Positions 42,580-53,185 of a stretch of DNA of 64,000 bases are shown here, piece after piece. The stretch is taken from NCBI GenBank assembly GCA_905221615.1, contig CAJNDT010000001.1, positions 2,927,704-2,991,703 of the forward strand, read 5' to 3'. A program made the translations under genes and the position numbers. Positions within the stretch are counted from its first letter, which is position 1. Each line of letters starts with the position of its first letter. Under the pieces are notes generated by a model, which was given only the letters and a program-made list of their open reading frames with translations, ran no database searches and was not told the DNA's origin. Origin of the DNA: Symbiodinium sp. CCMP2592. Taxonomy: Eukaryota > Sar > Dinophyceae > Suessiales > Symbiodiniaceae.

Positions 42580-43960
42580 TACAGGGCAGGCCTACTAGGC
42601 CTGGGGCCTGGCGGCCTACAAGGTTTCAGGAGTCACTTGTGGGCGCTCCTCTTGCCAGGCAGACAGAACAAGAGGCCTACTAGGCCTGAGTCTGTTATAC
42701 CAGAAAATTGTGAGCTGCAAGGCCATAGGGACACCAGTGAAGACCTCTCTGCCAGTGATGACCACGCGCCGACTGGGCAGACATAAGGAGAATCCTACTA
42801 GGTTTGGGGCCAGTTGCCTTGAAGCTGGGAGCCTACAAGGCCACAGAAGTCTCCTGTCATCACTTTCACTGACGATTCACATCGCGATGACACAACAACA
42901 AGCCAGCGAGGCTTGGGGCTACTAGGCCTGACGTAGAATAACGTGCCTACCAGGCACGTTAACGAGAGCCGACTAGGCCTCGCACCAGTAGGCCTTGGCA
43001 ACATCTGCCTCTGACGATCGTATGCCGACTCGGCGCGTGAGACCTACGAGGCTTAATGAGGCCGCTGGGGGGCCTAAAGGCCGCGGGCCTGCGAGGTTGC
43101 AAGAGTCTCCTCTCTGTTACCGGTGACGAGACACAACACAAGCCTGCTAGGCTAGAGGCCAGCAGGCCTGCTTGAAAACAACCTGCCTACCGGGCACACA
43201 AGCGGGAAGCCGACCCAGGCCGGCAGGCCTTGGCGACTTCTGCCACTGACAATTGAATGCCTCGCCCCAGACATTCATCTCAACCGGAGGTAGGCGAACC
43301 GAAACCACGACCGTCTCTGACAGTTGGTCTGGGCCGGGGACCACTGGCCCCGCAGGACTCCCGCTGGAAGAAGCCCCTGTGAGCAACGCCTCTGCTAAGG
43401 CACCTGCTTGCGGTGCGGCCGGTACTGCCGGAAAGACCCTGGGCGAGACTTCCCCAACCGCTTCGAAGCCGAGAGGCGGGCCTGGGGCCGACTGGGCCAC
43501 TGGGGATGCCCCACGCAGACTTAGCGAAGCAGATGCAAAACCAAAGCTTACTAAGCCGGATAATTGGAGCCAGCGCGAACAGAGCCTACCAGGCGCGAAA
43601 ACTGTAAACCTACTAGGTCACAAAGACAGCTATCGGCCCTTTTCCTGCACGGACGAACACGTGCCTATCAAAGGGAAAGAAAAACAGGGCCTATTGGTGC
43701 CCACCGTAAAGGCAGCTTAAACAGAGCCTACTAGGTCTGGAAACTGTGAGCCTACAAGGTCACAGAGTCAGCTGTTTTCCGCCACTGGCGCGTGCCTACG
43801 AGGCAGATGCAGAAACAGAGGCTACTAAGCCGGATGATGTGAACCCACTGTGAAGACAGCGCGAGCAGAGCCTGCTAGGCCTGAAAACTGTGAACCTAAA
43901 GGTCACAGAGTCAGTTGTTCTCCGCTACTGCTAGCCTCTAAGGCTAGGACCGTCAGCTAT
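42580..43960. repeat. CCTACTAGG hairpin repeats in E3
   Basis: Variants of GCCTACTAGGCCTG (arms CCTA and TAGG with a one-base loop) recur every 40-150 bp, for example near 42590, 42680, 42797, 42918, 43605, 43720 and 43868. They are mixed with GAGCCTACAAGG and CCACTG units. Related GGGCTACTAGCCC hairpins reappear at 50843-51010. Short minus-strand frames here (AVPA-PQA, ALLTGASSSGS) are kept in two copies, 43250-43500 and 44090-44340, which are a roughly 260-bp internal duplication. Confidence 0.6.
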
Positions 43961-44294
43961 GTTGCTGTCGGCGGGGACTCGAAAGAAGGCCGCTCTGCAC
44001 TGCAAAGTTTCCTCCATGTCCACTGCCTGTTGATACTATCACGGCCTTGTGTAGAGACGAGCGCGCTGCGACGTCTATCACTGACAGCTGCATGCCTCGT
44101 CCAAGACATTCCTTGTCCCAGACCTCACCTAGACCGCTCCCGGTCCAGGGTGGGCGAGCCGAAACCAAGACCGTCTCTGACGGTTGGTTTGGGCTGGGAA
44201 CCACGGGCTCCGCACGACTTCCACTGGAAGAAGCCCCTGTGAGCAAGGCATCTGCTGGAGCAGCTGCTTGCGGTGTGGCCGGCACTGCTGGCAC
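43953..44294 (-). pseudogene. Decayed RNase H scrap within E3's internal duplication
   Basis: A 113-codon minus-strand frame contains ALLTGASSSGSRAEPVV, shared with 43250-43400, followed by MQLSVIDVAARSSLHKAV. The latter corresponds to VWIDNDAARTSLHKAF of the remnant at 41101-41408. The last RNase H block is not readable. It shows that E3 has duplicated parts of its old coding region. Confidence 0.4.
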
Positions 44295-44659
44295 GAGCTT
44301 GGGCGAAAGCTCCAGGCGGGGCTGGGGCCGACTGGGCCACTGGAGCTGCCCGAGTGCGGCGCGTGGTCTACTAGACCGGGGGCAGGTTTCCAGCGGGCTG
44401 CCACTGGCAGGGATTTGGGCCAGGCCGTGTCTAGCGCCAAGCCGTGTTCGGCGAGAACAAGTCCGTTAATAGAAGACTGCCTGCGCCGGCCGGCCTCTGG
44501 CACGGGGCCTGGGAAGAAGCAAGAGCCAATGGCCTTGGCTTCTACACGAGAGCGCTCACGCGAGGAATGCAAGTGGTCCCACCAGAACGAAGACCAACAG
44601 AGGCAGCGCAATGCGCACACCAGAAGAGTGCACTGGGTTCACTGCAGTTTCCGCAAAGA

Positions 44660-45150
44660 GGCAGGCAAGAACGCACTGCGCTCGGCCTGCTGTTTGTTCC
44701 CAGTGGGCTCTGGGGCTGTCTTACTAAGGCAATTTTTTAATTGCAGTAATTAATTAACCACCAAATTGCGGGCAGCAACGCGCTTCACTGAGCGTGCTGT
44801 TTGTTTTCCCAGTAGCCTCTCGGGCTGCCTTACCGAGGCAAGTTTCCACCGTAGCAACCGCAAGCTGGCAGGTAGCAACGCACTGCGCTGAACTTGCTGT
44901 TTGTACACAGTATTTACTGCTGCGGCCTTCCGAAAGCAACTTTGCATTGCCGCAACCGCAAAGTGGCAGGCAGCAACGCATCTAGCCTGCTGTTTATTCC
45001 CAGGGTTCACTGGGTCTGCCTCACTGAGGCGATATGTCACTGTAGCAGCCACGTATTGGCAGGTAGGAACGCACTGCATTCAGCCTGCTGTTTGTTCCCA
45101 GTAATCTCTGGGACCGCCTTACTAAGGCAACTGTAATGTCGTGGCTTCAC
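44660..45150. repeat. Tandem array of about 97-bp units in E3
   Basis: Five units, each with GGCAGGCAGCAACGCACTGC, GCCTGCTGTTTGTTCCCAG and a CCTTACTAAGG or CCTCACTGAGG hairpin, start near 44665, 44765, 44867, 44965 and 45058. Units diverge by 15-25 percent by eye. No gene is seen from 45150 to 46500; frames such as 45147-45932 are by-products of GC-rich repeats. Confidence 0.65.
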
Positions 45151-46499
45151 AACGACAAAGCAGCAGGCAGCGAGGCACTGCGGTTGCACTGCGCACTGCG
45201 CAGTACTAGCCGGTGCCGGATGACTGCCAGGGAACGCTGAGCACAGGGTACTAACTGCCACTGGCAGGAACCACCGGTAGAAGTGGCTACTGCCCACGGC
45301 AACCAGCAGAAAGCTAGAAGCCGTGATTTAACCCGCTGGCTGCCTTGCAGCGGCAGCCTTGTCGGGCTGTGGAGGCCTTCTGCACTGCAAACTTTGCAGT
45401 TGTCTCCAAGCACGCGTTCGCTGCAGTCCGCCTTGGCGAGTGCGCCAGACGAAGTGGCGCATGTAACTGCGTACACTGACGCGTTCGCGCAGCCTGTCTG
45501 AGATTGAAGGGCCCGCACAATTGCATCTTTGAGCATGCTGTAGTGCACCTGCACCAGATTCGCTGGCTCTGTTATCCTTAAACCAAAACTGAGCTCCGCG
45601 AAAACGTGTTTTAGAGGACAAAGGCCGCTCTCTGCGAGTTTGTCTGCGTGCGTACGCACTGTGTGTGCGCTCTTGCAGTGCCTGCGTGAACGTGGTCGTG
45701 TGGAGAGGCCGCCCGCGGCAGACGCTGTCTGCGGAGGTGTCTGCGGCGTCCGCACTGCGTGTGCGTCTTCCTGTTTCCAAGGCACTGTGCGGGACCACGG
45801 GGCTGTGCGAGGGCCATTGGCTGGTTTACTTGAAACGAAACCAGGCATCTTATAGAGCATCTCACGGCCGTGTGCAACACACACAGCTCGCAGAGCTGTC
45901 TGTGTGAGTCCGCGCTGTGAGTGCGCTCCCACGTTGAAAGGAACTGGCGGGATGAGGGAGCTATGTAAGAGCCACTGGCTCTCGTCTCTTGAAGCAAAAA
46001 CTGAGATTCACGAAAGCACGGCACGTGGACAGAGGCCGCTCGCAGCAGACACTGTCTGCGAGGCTGTCTGTGTGCATCTGAGGGCCCTTAGGGATTCGCA
46101 GCGGGCCCTTACACCAAAAAGTCGGCCATTCGCACACAATTTGAAGCCTAAAACTGCCTGCTCACACTGTGAGTCACGCGGTGAAATCGAATCTCTGCTG
46201 GTGCTGCTCAGAGCTGAGAAGCAACGGCTCCTGCGCTGCAGCCAAAGGTGCCACCTGCGTCTTGGAAGCACGCACAGGCACACGTCACGGACTCAGAGGG
46301 CGCGTGGGTTGCGCATCACGGACGCGCGAGGACTTGCTTGCTGGAGCCCTCCGAGTCTGCAACTGTCATTATAGACACTGTCCAGTTAGAAAACCGGGCG
46401 TAGAGAGGCCGCAGACACTGTCCGAGCGCTGGGCTGGACCGGCGGTAGCCCAGGAAGCACACAGAGGCGAGTTTGCTTACGAGCAAGCATTTGCTTGGG

Positions 46500-49400
46500 G
46501 CGATGCGCCTCGTCAAGGCAGGGCATGAGGCACTGCAACTGCGAAGCCTGCTTGAGATGCCTGCGGTCCCGGGCACTGCCCTGGGATGACCAATAGGCCC
46601 AGGCCCACTCGTGCAGCAGTGGCGCTGCCACAGGAACGCACGCTGTCTGCCCATCGACCCGAGAGTGCTTTGTGGGCACTGCCCTTAAAAATGGCTGCAT
46701 GACCACTGCATCGCTTCCCTGGCAGGTTGAGCACTGCTCGAAACTGCTGGGGTGTGCCGCAGCGGCAGCAGGGCCTGGCGCGTACTCCACACAAAGACCC
46801 ATGACCGACGTCAAGCGTGGCCTAACTGTTTGCTAAACAGTACGGAGCCCGCATGAAGGTCGCAGGCCTCAGGGCGCTGCCCTGAGGTTTAGGATGCGAA
46901 GAAACGGCAGCACTGCTGCCTGCTTGTCGACAGCCCTGCTGCACAAAACTGGAAGCCCCGCAACAGCAACAGCCGGACTCCGCACCAAGATCTTGACGGG
47001 CAACAGGCACCGCCATCACTGCTTACTCAACAGTGAGCAGCATGCATGAAGATCTCAAGCCATGAGGCACGCGACCTGCACTAAACCTGGCTGTTTGTTT
47101 GCTAAACGGGAAGGAACGTGCATGAGGACCGCACGCTCCGCCTGCACTCCTCGGGGCGCTGCCCTGAGGTTTGACATGCGAGGCATCAGCGGCACTGCTG
47201 CATGCTTGGCATTAGCGCGGCCGTACGTTTACGCTGGGTTGTAGGACAGCAGCGACCGCGGTGCTCGACGCGAACGCCGCACCAAAACAAACGATGCCAC
47301 ACTATTTGCGAAACGAAAAGAAACCACATCACATGCCTGTTTGCTGCTGGCCTGCAGCACGGCTGCATACGCAGGGTTGGCGCGAACTTCGCACCAAAAT
47401 CCCGACCGGGACGAAGCATTGCCATAACTGTTTACCAAACCGAACGCCGCGCCAAAACCACGGCCGGCAACATCGTTGTCACACTGCTCACGAAACAGCA
47501 GGGAGCCACGTGAACATTCCAAGCCTCGAGGCACTGCCCTGAGGTTTAGGATAGAGGCAACGGCAGCACTGCGACCTGTTTGCCTGTAGCACTGCTACAT
47601 CCACAGGGCTTTGCGCGAACTTCGCACCAAAATCCCAACCGGGACGAAGCGTCGCAGCATTGTGGACCAAACAGTAGGAAGCATGCAAAAACACTTCCTG
47701 CTTGGGCAAGGCACTGCCCTGAGGATAAGTATGCCAGACATTAGCAGCGCTGCTGCATGCTGACACGTAACACGGCTACAAACCACGCTACACTCGAAAG
47801 TCTGAAGGCCTCAAACCTCAGGGCACTTTTCAGGCGTATGAGGCGAGGCATTAGCAGCACCGCTGCATGCGTGCCTGCAGCACTGCGCTGCGAACAACAT
47901 GCTTTGGGGGCCGACCCTGCAACAGCAACGGTCGCAGGGCCTAGCGCGGAGTTAACAACAAGACCCTGACGGACACCAAGCATTGACAAACTGTTTACTA
48001 AACAGCAAGAAGCAGGCGAAGGAGTGCAAGCCTCGATGCACTGCCCTGAGGTGTAGGATGCGCAGGCAAAACTGCCGCCTGCATGCCTGTAGCACTGCTA
48101 CACGCACGGCTGCCTTGGGGGAAAACAAGAGCAGAGGTTCAGAGCTTATTGCGGACTCCGCACGAAAGCCTGGACCCACACCAAGCATTGGCAGACAGTG
48201 CACTAACCACCAAGAATCAAGCGGAGGGCCCTACTCCTCGAGGCACTGCCCCGGGGTTTAGGAAGTGAGGCATCGGCAGCACTGCTGCCTGCCGAAGCTG
48301 CACTGAAGGACCTGCGGGAGCAGTCCGCGCCAAAACTTGACAGCATGGAGCATTCACAACACAGTTTACTGAAAACTAAGAAGCCTGTAGGGCGGCCTCA
48401 GGCCTCGGGACACTGCCCCCCAGCTGACATCCAGCATATTTATGACTGCGAAAAGGAGATAACTTATCTCCTAATGTTGACATCCTCACGAACATCCACT
48501 TGAGCACACTGGAGGAATCGAGGGACAAGCGGCACTGCCGAGTCCGTGCTGGCGTCACTCACGAAGCGAATGGATACCAGCGACGCCAAGCTTTGGCCAA
48601 GGTGCCAATGCAAACTTTGCATTAAGGGCTCGGGCTCTGGGGCCTTGTGCGCGCACTGCACGGCACTGCCTTAAGGCAACACAGAAGCTCGTCATTACTA
48701 ATGCGAGCCCACAGGAAAAGGCGGGCAGGGGGCCCTTAGCAACTGGCAGGGGCCCTTAGGGACACGCAGGGGCCCTTAGGGACTCGCAGCGGGTCCTCAC
48801 ACCAAAAGGCACACCATTTACGAGCACTTTAGGCTTGGAACTACCTGCCTGCACTGTGAGTCAGACACGGCGGAAAACAGACCCCACCGAGGCCTCCCAG
48901 AGCTCATTCAACGGCGAAATCGGAGTGATCGTCACTGACGTCCTCCGCAACGACGCGGGTGGCACTGCTCACAACCCACAAGAGATAACTTACCTCTTCA
49001 TTGCATACCTCTCGCAAGGCCTGCTCGAGGATATCTGGCAGACTGCGCTGCGAACAAAAAGCAAAGCGACACGGCACTGCCGAAGACGCCTCGGTGCATG
49101 CCGCTGGCCAAAGGGTTACTAACCCCAGTACTGCAAGGCTACAGTGCCAGTATGGACTCCGGTTGCACGTGCGCCCTGCGTTGTCCATGGCTCTGCCGGA
49201 CAGTGATGCTAGGAGGTGGCATTGCACCGGGACCGACGACGTACGTGGAGGCTGCAGCAGCCGCTGGCCCTGCGCTTTCCCACTGGCAGGCCGAGGCTGC
49301 GTTTTCCTGTGTTTACTCCCTTCGCTGAGGGTGCGAACAAAGCTACCCGTGCCATTGTCTTTACCATCCTTGTGGTAGGCGTAGCCACTGGCCTCCATTT

Positions 49401-50800
49401 TCTTTCTGACGCGCCCTTCTCAGGCAAGGACGTGCTTAAGCCTCGACTGTAACTTAGCGTGTCATCTTCCTCCCCACTGGGGGGGCCAAGCACACGCGGC
49501 GCTGCTTGTGCGTGCTTGCAGCACTGCCACAGGCACAAGCCAGCAGGTGCACCCAACAAGAGAAGAATGCATGACCACCTGGAGCCTTGGGGTGCAGACG
49601 TGAGGCCTAGGATGCCAGGCATCGGCCGCACTGCTGCCTGCCTGCTCGCAGCACTTTCTCGTGCAGAACCTGCACGCAAAACCTCCAACGGCGCTGCCGC
49701 AGAAGTGGCAATGGGCAGCCACAATACTGTTGACACAATTGTCTAACCAGCAGATGCCTGCAAGGCGGAAACCTCGGGGCACTGCCCTGGGGTTTAGGAC
49801 GCGAGGCGTATGCAGTGCTGCTGCCTGCGTGCCTGCAGTACTAAACGGATGAACCTGAAGCCTCGGGGCACTGACCCGGCATCACTGCTGCCTGCCTCCT
49901 CGCAGCACTGCTGCATGCATAAGCTGCACTGCAGAACCACCAACAGCGCGGCTGCAGGGACACTGTCACAAAGCAGCAGATGCCGGGAAGGGGGCTTCAG
50001 ACCTCGGGGCACTGCCCTGGGCGTTGGGATGCGAGGCGTAGGCAGTGCCGCTGCCTGCCGGCCTGCAGCACCAAAAACATGAACCTGGAGCCTCGGGACA
50101 CGACCCGAGGTTTATAATGCTATGCATCGGCAGCACTGCTGCCTGGTTACTTGCAGCACTGCTGCATGCAGAAGCTGAACTGCAGAACCACCAATAGCAC
50201 TGCTGCAAGGACGCTGTTTACAGCGGGGCACTGCCCTGGGGTTTAGGATGCGAGGCGTAGGCGGCGCTGCTGCCTTCCCGCCTGCAGCATGAAAACCAAA
50301 ACCTGTAGCCTCGGGGCACTGACCGGAAGTTTTGACACTAGGCCTCGGCAGCACTGCTACCGGGTTACTCGCAGCACGGCCGCATGCAGAAGCTGCACTG
50401 CAGAACCACCCTGTTAACTGAACAGCCGATGCCTGCAAGGAGGCCACGAACCCCGGGGCACTGCCTCGAGGTTGAGGATGCGAGGCTTAGGCAGTGCTGC
50501 TGCCTGCCAGCCTGCCTGCAGAACGAAAAACATGAACCTGAAGCCTCAGGGCACTGACCTAAGGCGTATGATACTAGGCATCGGCGGCACTGCTGCCTGG
50601 TTACGTGCAGCACTGCTGCTTGCAGAAGCCGAACTGCAGAACCACCAACAGTGCCGCCGCAGAGCGACACCGAGCAGCACAACACCGCTTACTAAACAGT
50701 GAGCAAACCGCATGAGAGTCCCAAGCTTCGGGGCACTGCCCTGAAGTTTCGGATGAAAGGCATGGGCAGCACTGCTGCCTGCCTGCCAGTAGCGCTGCTA
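46500..50800. repeat. GGGCACTGCCC hairpin array in E3
   Basis: About 18 occurrences of GGGCACTGCCC or close variants (arms GGGC and GCCC around ACT), usually followed by TGAGGTTTAGGATGCGAGGC and GGCAGCACTGCTGCCTGC. Many units also carry a GCAGCACTGCTGC palindrome. Unit length is irregular, roughly 100-250 bp. Compensated changes such as GGGCGCTGCCC and GGGCACTGACCC occur. All frames here are repeat-derived. Confidence 0.7.
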
Positions 50801-50842
50801 CGGCACCGTCCATGGCACTACAGAAACTACCTGCCCGACAGA

Positions 50843-51010
50843 GGGGCTACTAGCCCAGCACTAATCTACCAGAAAATCACTTTGGATCAAAGGGGCTATT
50901 AGCCCACCGCTACTCTACCAGAAAATCACTTTGGATCAAAGGGGCTACTAGCCCGCCGCTACTCTACTAGAAGATCACTTTAGATCAAACGGACTACTAG
51001 CCCACCAGCA
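50843..51010. repeat. 49-bp tandem repeat beside A1 of E3
   Basis: Three full units and part of a fourth start at 50843, 50892, 50941 and 50990. Each begins with GGGGCTACTAGCCC (a hairpin with one-base loop), then CTCTACCAGAAAATCACTTT and GGATCAAA. The array lies 6 bp inside A1. Confidence 0.85.
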
Positions 51011-51015
51011 CAAGA

Positions 51016-51181
51016 GATAAAAACTTTTGGATCACAGATCCACTTCAAGCCGAAAGCTGCACGGCAAAGTTTGTCTAGTGTTCACAACACACAAGTGAAA
51101 ACACTGTTTTCCTTTTACGACAAAACTTTGTCTACACTTTCGGCGGGAAATAAAACCCATTCACGCACGCATGATGGAAGC
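51016..51181. repeat. E3 split direct repeat A1 (outer 5' end)
   Basis: 166-bp copy of A2. Its outer end (GATGGAAGC) abuts the E2 RT codons for NPET, read on the minus strand. Confidence 0.9.
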
Positions 51182-51867
51182 GAGTTTCTGGATTCTCGCG
51201 AGCTCCTTTCCAATTCTCTTGGCACTCCAGCAAAGGTTGCTCCTCCGAAGTTGTCGTCTCCGGCGCAGGAACAAAAACCCCGCTTCTCGGGATGTCCTTG
51301 AAGTAACCAGTAGGAGCGCCCGATTGGAGGCAAGCGAACAGAGTGTCGTCGGGATCTTCCAAGGCCTCTGACAGTTGCTGAAGTGCATTGAGAGTGTACG
51401 GCTGAAAAGGTTGAACAGACCAGTCCACCCGTCGTGGCCACCAAGAACTCTGAAAAGATGGCCCGACAGCTTTCAATCTCTCCCTCCGAAAACAATGGAG
51501 AATCCGACTTGGCCAGGACATGTTCGCGCAAGCGAATCGGGGCCTTCAACTCAAAAAGCTTCTGCGTCAGAGCATGCCTGACCTGCTGAAGTCTGTCAAC
51601 CGTCCCATTCGGGGGAAAAGACCAGTCGGGGACCGAGTAGATGCCAGCCCCATCTTGATGCGCGAAAGGCATGTCGAAGCGACCTTTAGCAGGGATTAGC
51701 TGATATAGCTGAGACAGCTGGACATCCAAAGGATTTTCGCATGTCGAAAACAGTGGGAGAGCGGCCGATACATACGCCGCCGCGAGCTTCGCGGGGAACT
51801 CCGATGTCTGTTGAGAGGCATAACCTCCGGACTCATCCCCAACCCCTGCGATGAGAGCCCTCAGCAT
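51182..51867 (-). pseudogene. RT-RNase H of E2, 5' part, cut by E3 and frameshifted
   Basis: The pre-RT region in one frame runs from 51867 (ESGGYASQQTSEFPAKLA, YQLIPAKGRFDMPFA, EGEIESCRAIFSEFLVATTG), then continues in another frame from about 51420 (DWSVQPFQPYTLNALQQL, PTGYFKDIPRSGVFVPAP, CQENWKGARENPET). The shift is one base near 51420. The last block ends at the E3 boundary and continues at 40164 with LESLIQEEL. It overlaps the end of the methyltransferase frame by 35 bp, so translation coupling or frameshifting would link them in an intact copy. Confidence 0.7.
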
Positions 51868-53131
51868 GTGAGCAATCCTTGGCCAATCGCTGCATATCCC
51901 GAAAAGAGGTAGCGAAAGCCCAGCGTTTCGAGATATCCCAACCGTAAGCGCAAGCCGCTACCACAAGCACATCGGCATTGGCCTTCTGAAGCAGAATGCG
52001 GACCGCTTCTTCCAGCCAAAGCATGCTGTTTGCTGGATTTTCAAGGCTAAAATGCCCGCCAGCCTTGTAGGTGGCGTGCAGAAGCTCGACGGCACGCTCC
52101 ATCAGAGTCCGGCTGGCGTCCACTCGCTCTTGTTCGGAAGAAGAAAGACCTGGGACCCCCGCCAAATGTTCCGGGGTGCGCAAAGGCTTCGGACCAGGCC
52201 GGATAAGCTTGCACCTGGAATACTCCCGGCATGGTGGCGATGCATGAGCCGAGGTGACCGCTCCCGAAAAGCTCAATCGCAAAAGAGGTTCAAAAAGCGA
52301 ATCATCTAGAAGATCATGCTCCGAAGCCAACATTGTATCCACCGAAAGAACAGACACCCCAGCATGTAAGAAAGCAGACGATAGTGGCCGAGCATGACCA
52401 GCAAACAGATCCAGGAAAAGATTCCCGCGCACCTTGGAAAGATCAAGAACTGAAGGTGGAGCCGGAAGAATCCCTGCCCCAGACAATTCTGAAGCGGCCG
52501 TTTGACATGAAGAATCTGGCAGCGGAAAGTGCAAATCCCGCAGCCGCTGCACATCACTAGCCGATACTCCCGGCAGTTGGGCCGAAGTATATGCTGTCAG
52601 GACCCACCGGTCCCCAGTCCAAGGCTCCGAACAATGTGGTAGGGAACCGTCGAAAGAGATCCCTGACCTTCGAGTGTTGAAAATGCAACCGCGCAATGTT
52701 TGATCAGCCTGAGCGTCCGTGGGAGGGACCCGAGGATGCTCCGGAAATGCCGAATCCGCGACCTGGATCCAGAGGCCCCCTTTGTCGAAAGCCCCCAAGC
52801 TGCAAGAGTGATTCAAAGAGCCTGGGGCATTGAAATCCGAATGAAGATGAGCGAATTCGTTGTGCGATATGCAGAAACTAGACCATGTCCCATCAGGGAA
52901 GACTGACTGTAAGAAAAGATTTACATACTCCACCAACTTGGGGTTTTCCAAGGTGAAGCGACAAAGGCCGCCAAGAGAGCCTGAGCGTACCCCGGCGTTG
53001 AAGTAGCTAGCATGGTTCCGGCCACCCTCCAGAACCTTTGTCCGAAGCAACTGAGTTGATCCTGGACAGTGCTGTTGCAAAACGGATAGACATGTCTCCC
53101 AATCCAAATCTTGCTGAGAGCTGCTATGCAC
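51833..53131 (-). CDS. Putative 2OG-Fe(II) oxygenase-like domain fused to a methyltransferase-like domain (E2)
   Basis: Open frame of 432 codons. Residues about 40-185 resemble a double-stranded beta-helix oxygenase: H97-x-D99 in AHLHSDFNAPG, a GG-LW block (118-121), a distal H166 in SLPHCSEP and R175 in TGDRWVLTAY nine residues later, which is the iron and 2-oxoglutarate ligand pattern. Residues 238-410 resemble a cytosine-5 methyltransferase: motif I FLDLFAGHARPL, motif IV SPPCREYSR with C301, and motif VI as LENPANS instead of ENV. An AYGWDISKRW block and a C-x-H...H end follow. The target-recognition and GNS motifs are not seen. No ATG precedes the domain; the frame opens right after the Gag stop (53186). 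Both activities are inferred. Confidence 0.6.
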   Translation of the reverse strand: MHSSSQQDLDWETCLSVLQQHCPGSTQLLRTKVLEGGRNHASYFNAGVRSGSLGGLCRFTLENPKLVEYVNLFLQSVFPDGTWSSFCISHNEFAHLHSDFNAPGSLNHSCSLGAFDKGGLWIQVADSAFPEHPRVPPTDAQADQTLRGCIFNTRRSGISFDGSLPHCSEPWTGDRWVLTAYTSAQLPGVSASDVQRLRDLHFPLPDSSCQTAASELSGAGILPAPPSVLDLSKVRGNLFLDLFAGHARPLSSAFLHAGVSVLSVDTMLASEHDLLDDSLFEPLLRLSFSGAVTSAHASPPCREYSRCKLIRPGPKPLRTPEHLAGVPGLSSSEQERVDASRTLMERAVELLHATYKAGGHFSLENPANSMLWLEEAVRILLQKANADVLVVAACAYGWDISKRWAFATSFRDMQRLAKDCSHAEGSHRRGWG

Positions 53132-53185
53132 CAGCTCCGCGGCATCGAATCTGCCTGTCCTGACATCCGAGGAATCATCCGAGAG

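Larger units (their letters stand above)
40165..51181 (-). mobile_element. E3: 11-kb split-direct-repeat element nested in E2's RT gene
   Basis: Bounded by A1 51016-51181 (166 bp) on one side and B1 40799-41017 (219 bp), A2 40633-40798 (166 bp), a 249-bp spacer and B2 40165-40383 (219 bp) on the other. B1 and A2 abut exactly. The inside is almost entirely tandem and dispersed repeats full of short hairpins, with only RNase H scraps as recognisable coding sequence. It should therefore be a non-autonomous element moved by enzymes of a relative. Removing it restores the RT frame of E2 with no base gained or lost, so it inserted precisely, as expected for tyrosine-recombinase integration. Orientation is set by the repeat order and the RNase H scrap; both point to the minus strand. 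Confidence 0.8.

Noticed and set aside
45147..45932. Minus-strand frame of 261 codons in E3
   Set aside because: It has no motif, overlaps other long frames of equal quality in the same GC-rich repeat region and has no conserved copy.
46386..46814. Alternative long frames in the GGGCACTGCCC array
   Set aside because: Frames on both strands are equally open, a sign of GC-rich repeats rather than genes.
50843..51010. CRISPR-like array
   Set aside because: The 49-bp units are contiguous repeats without unique spacers and lie in a eukaryotic element.
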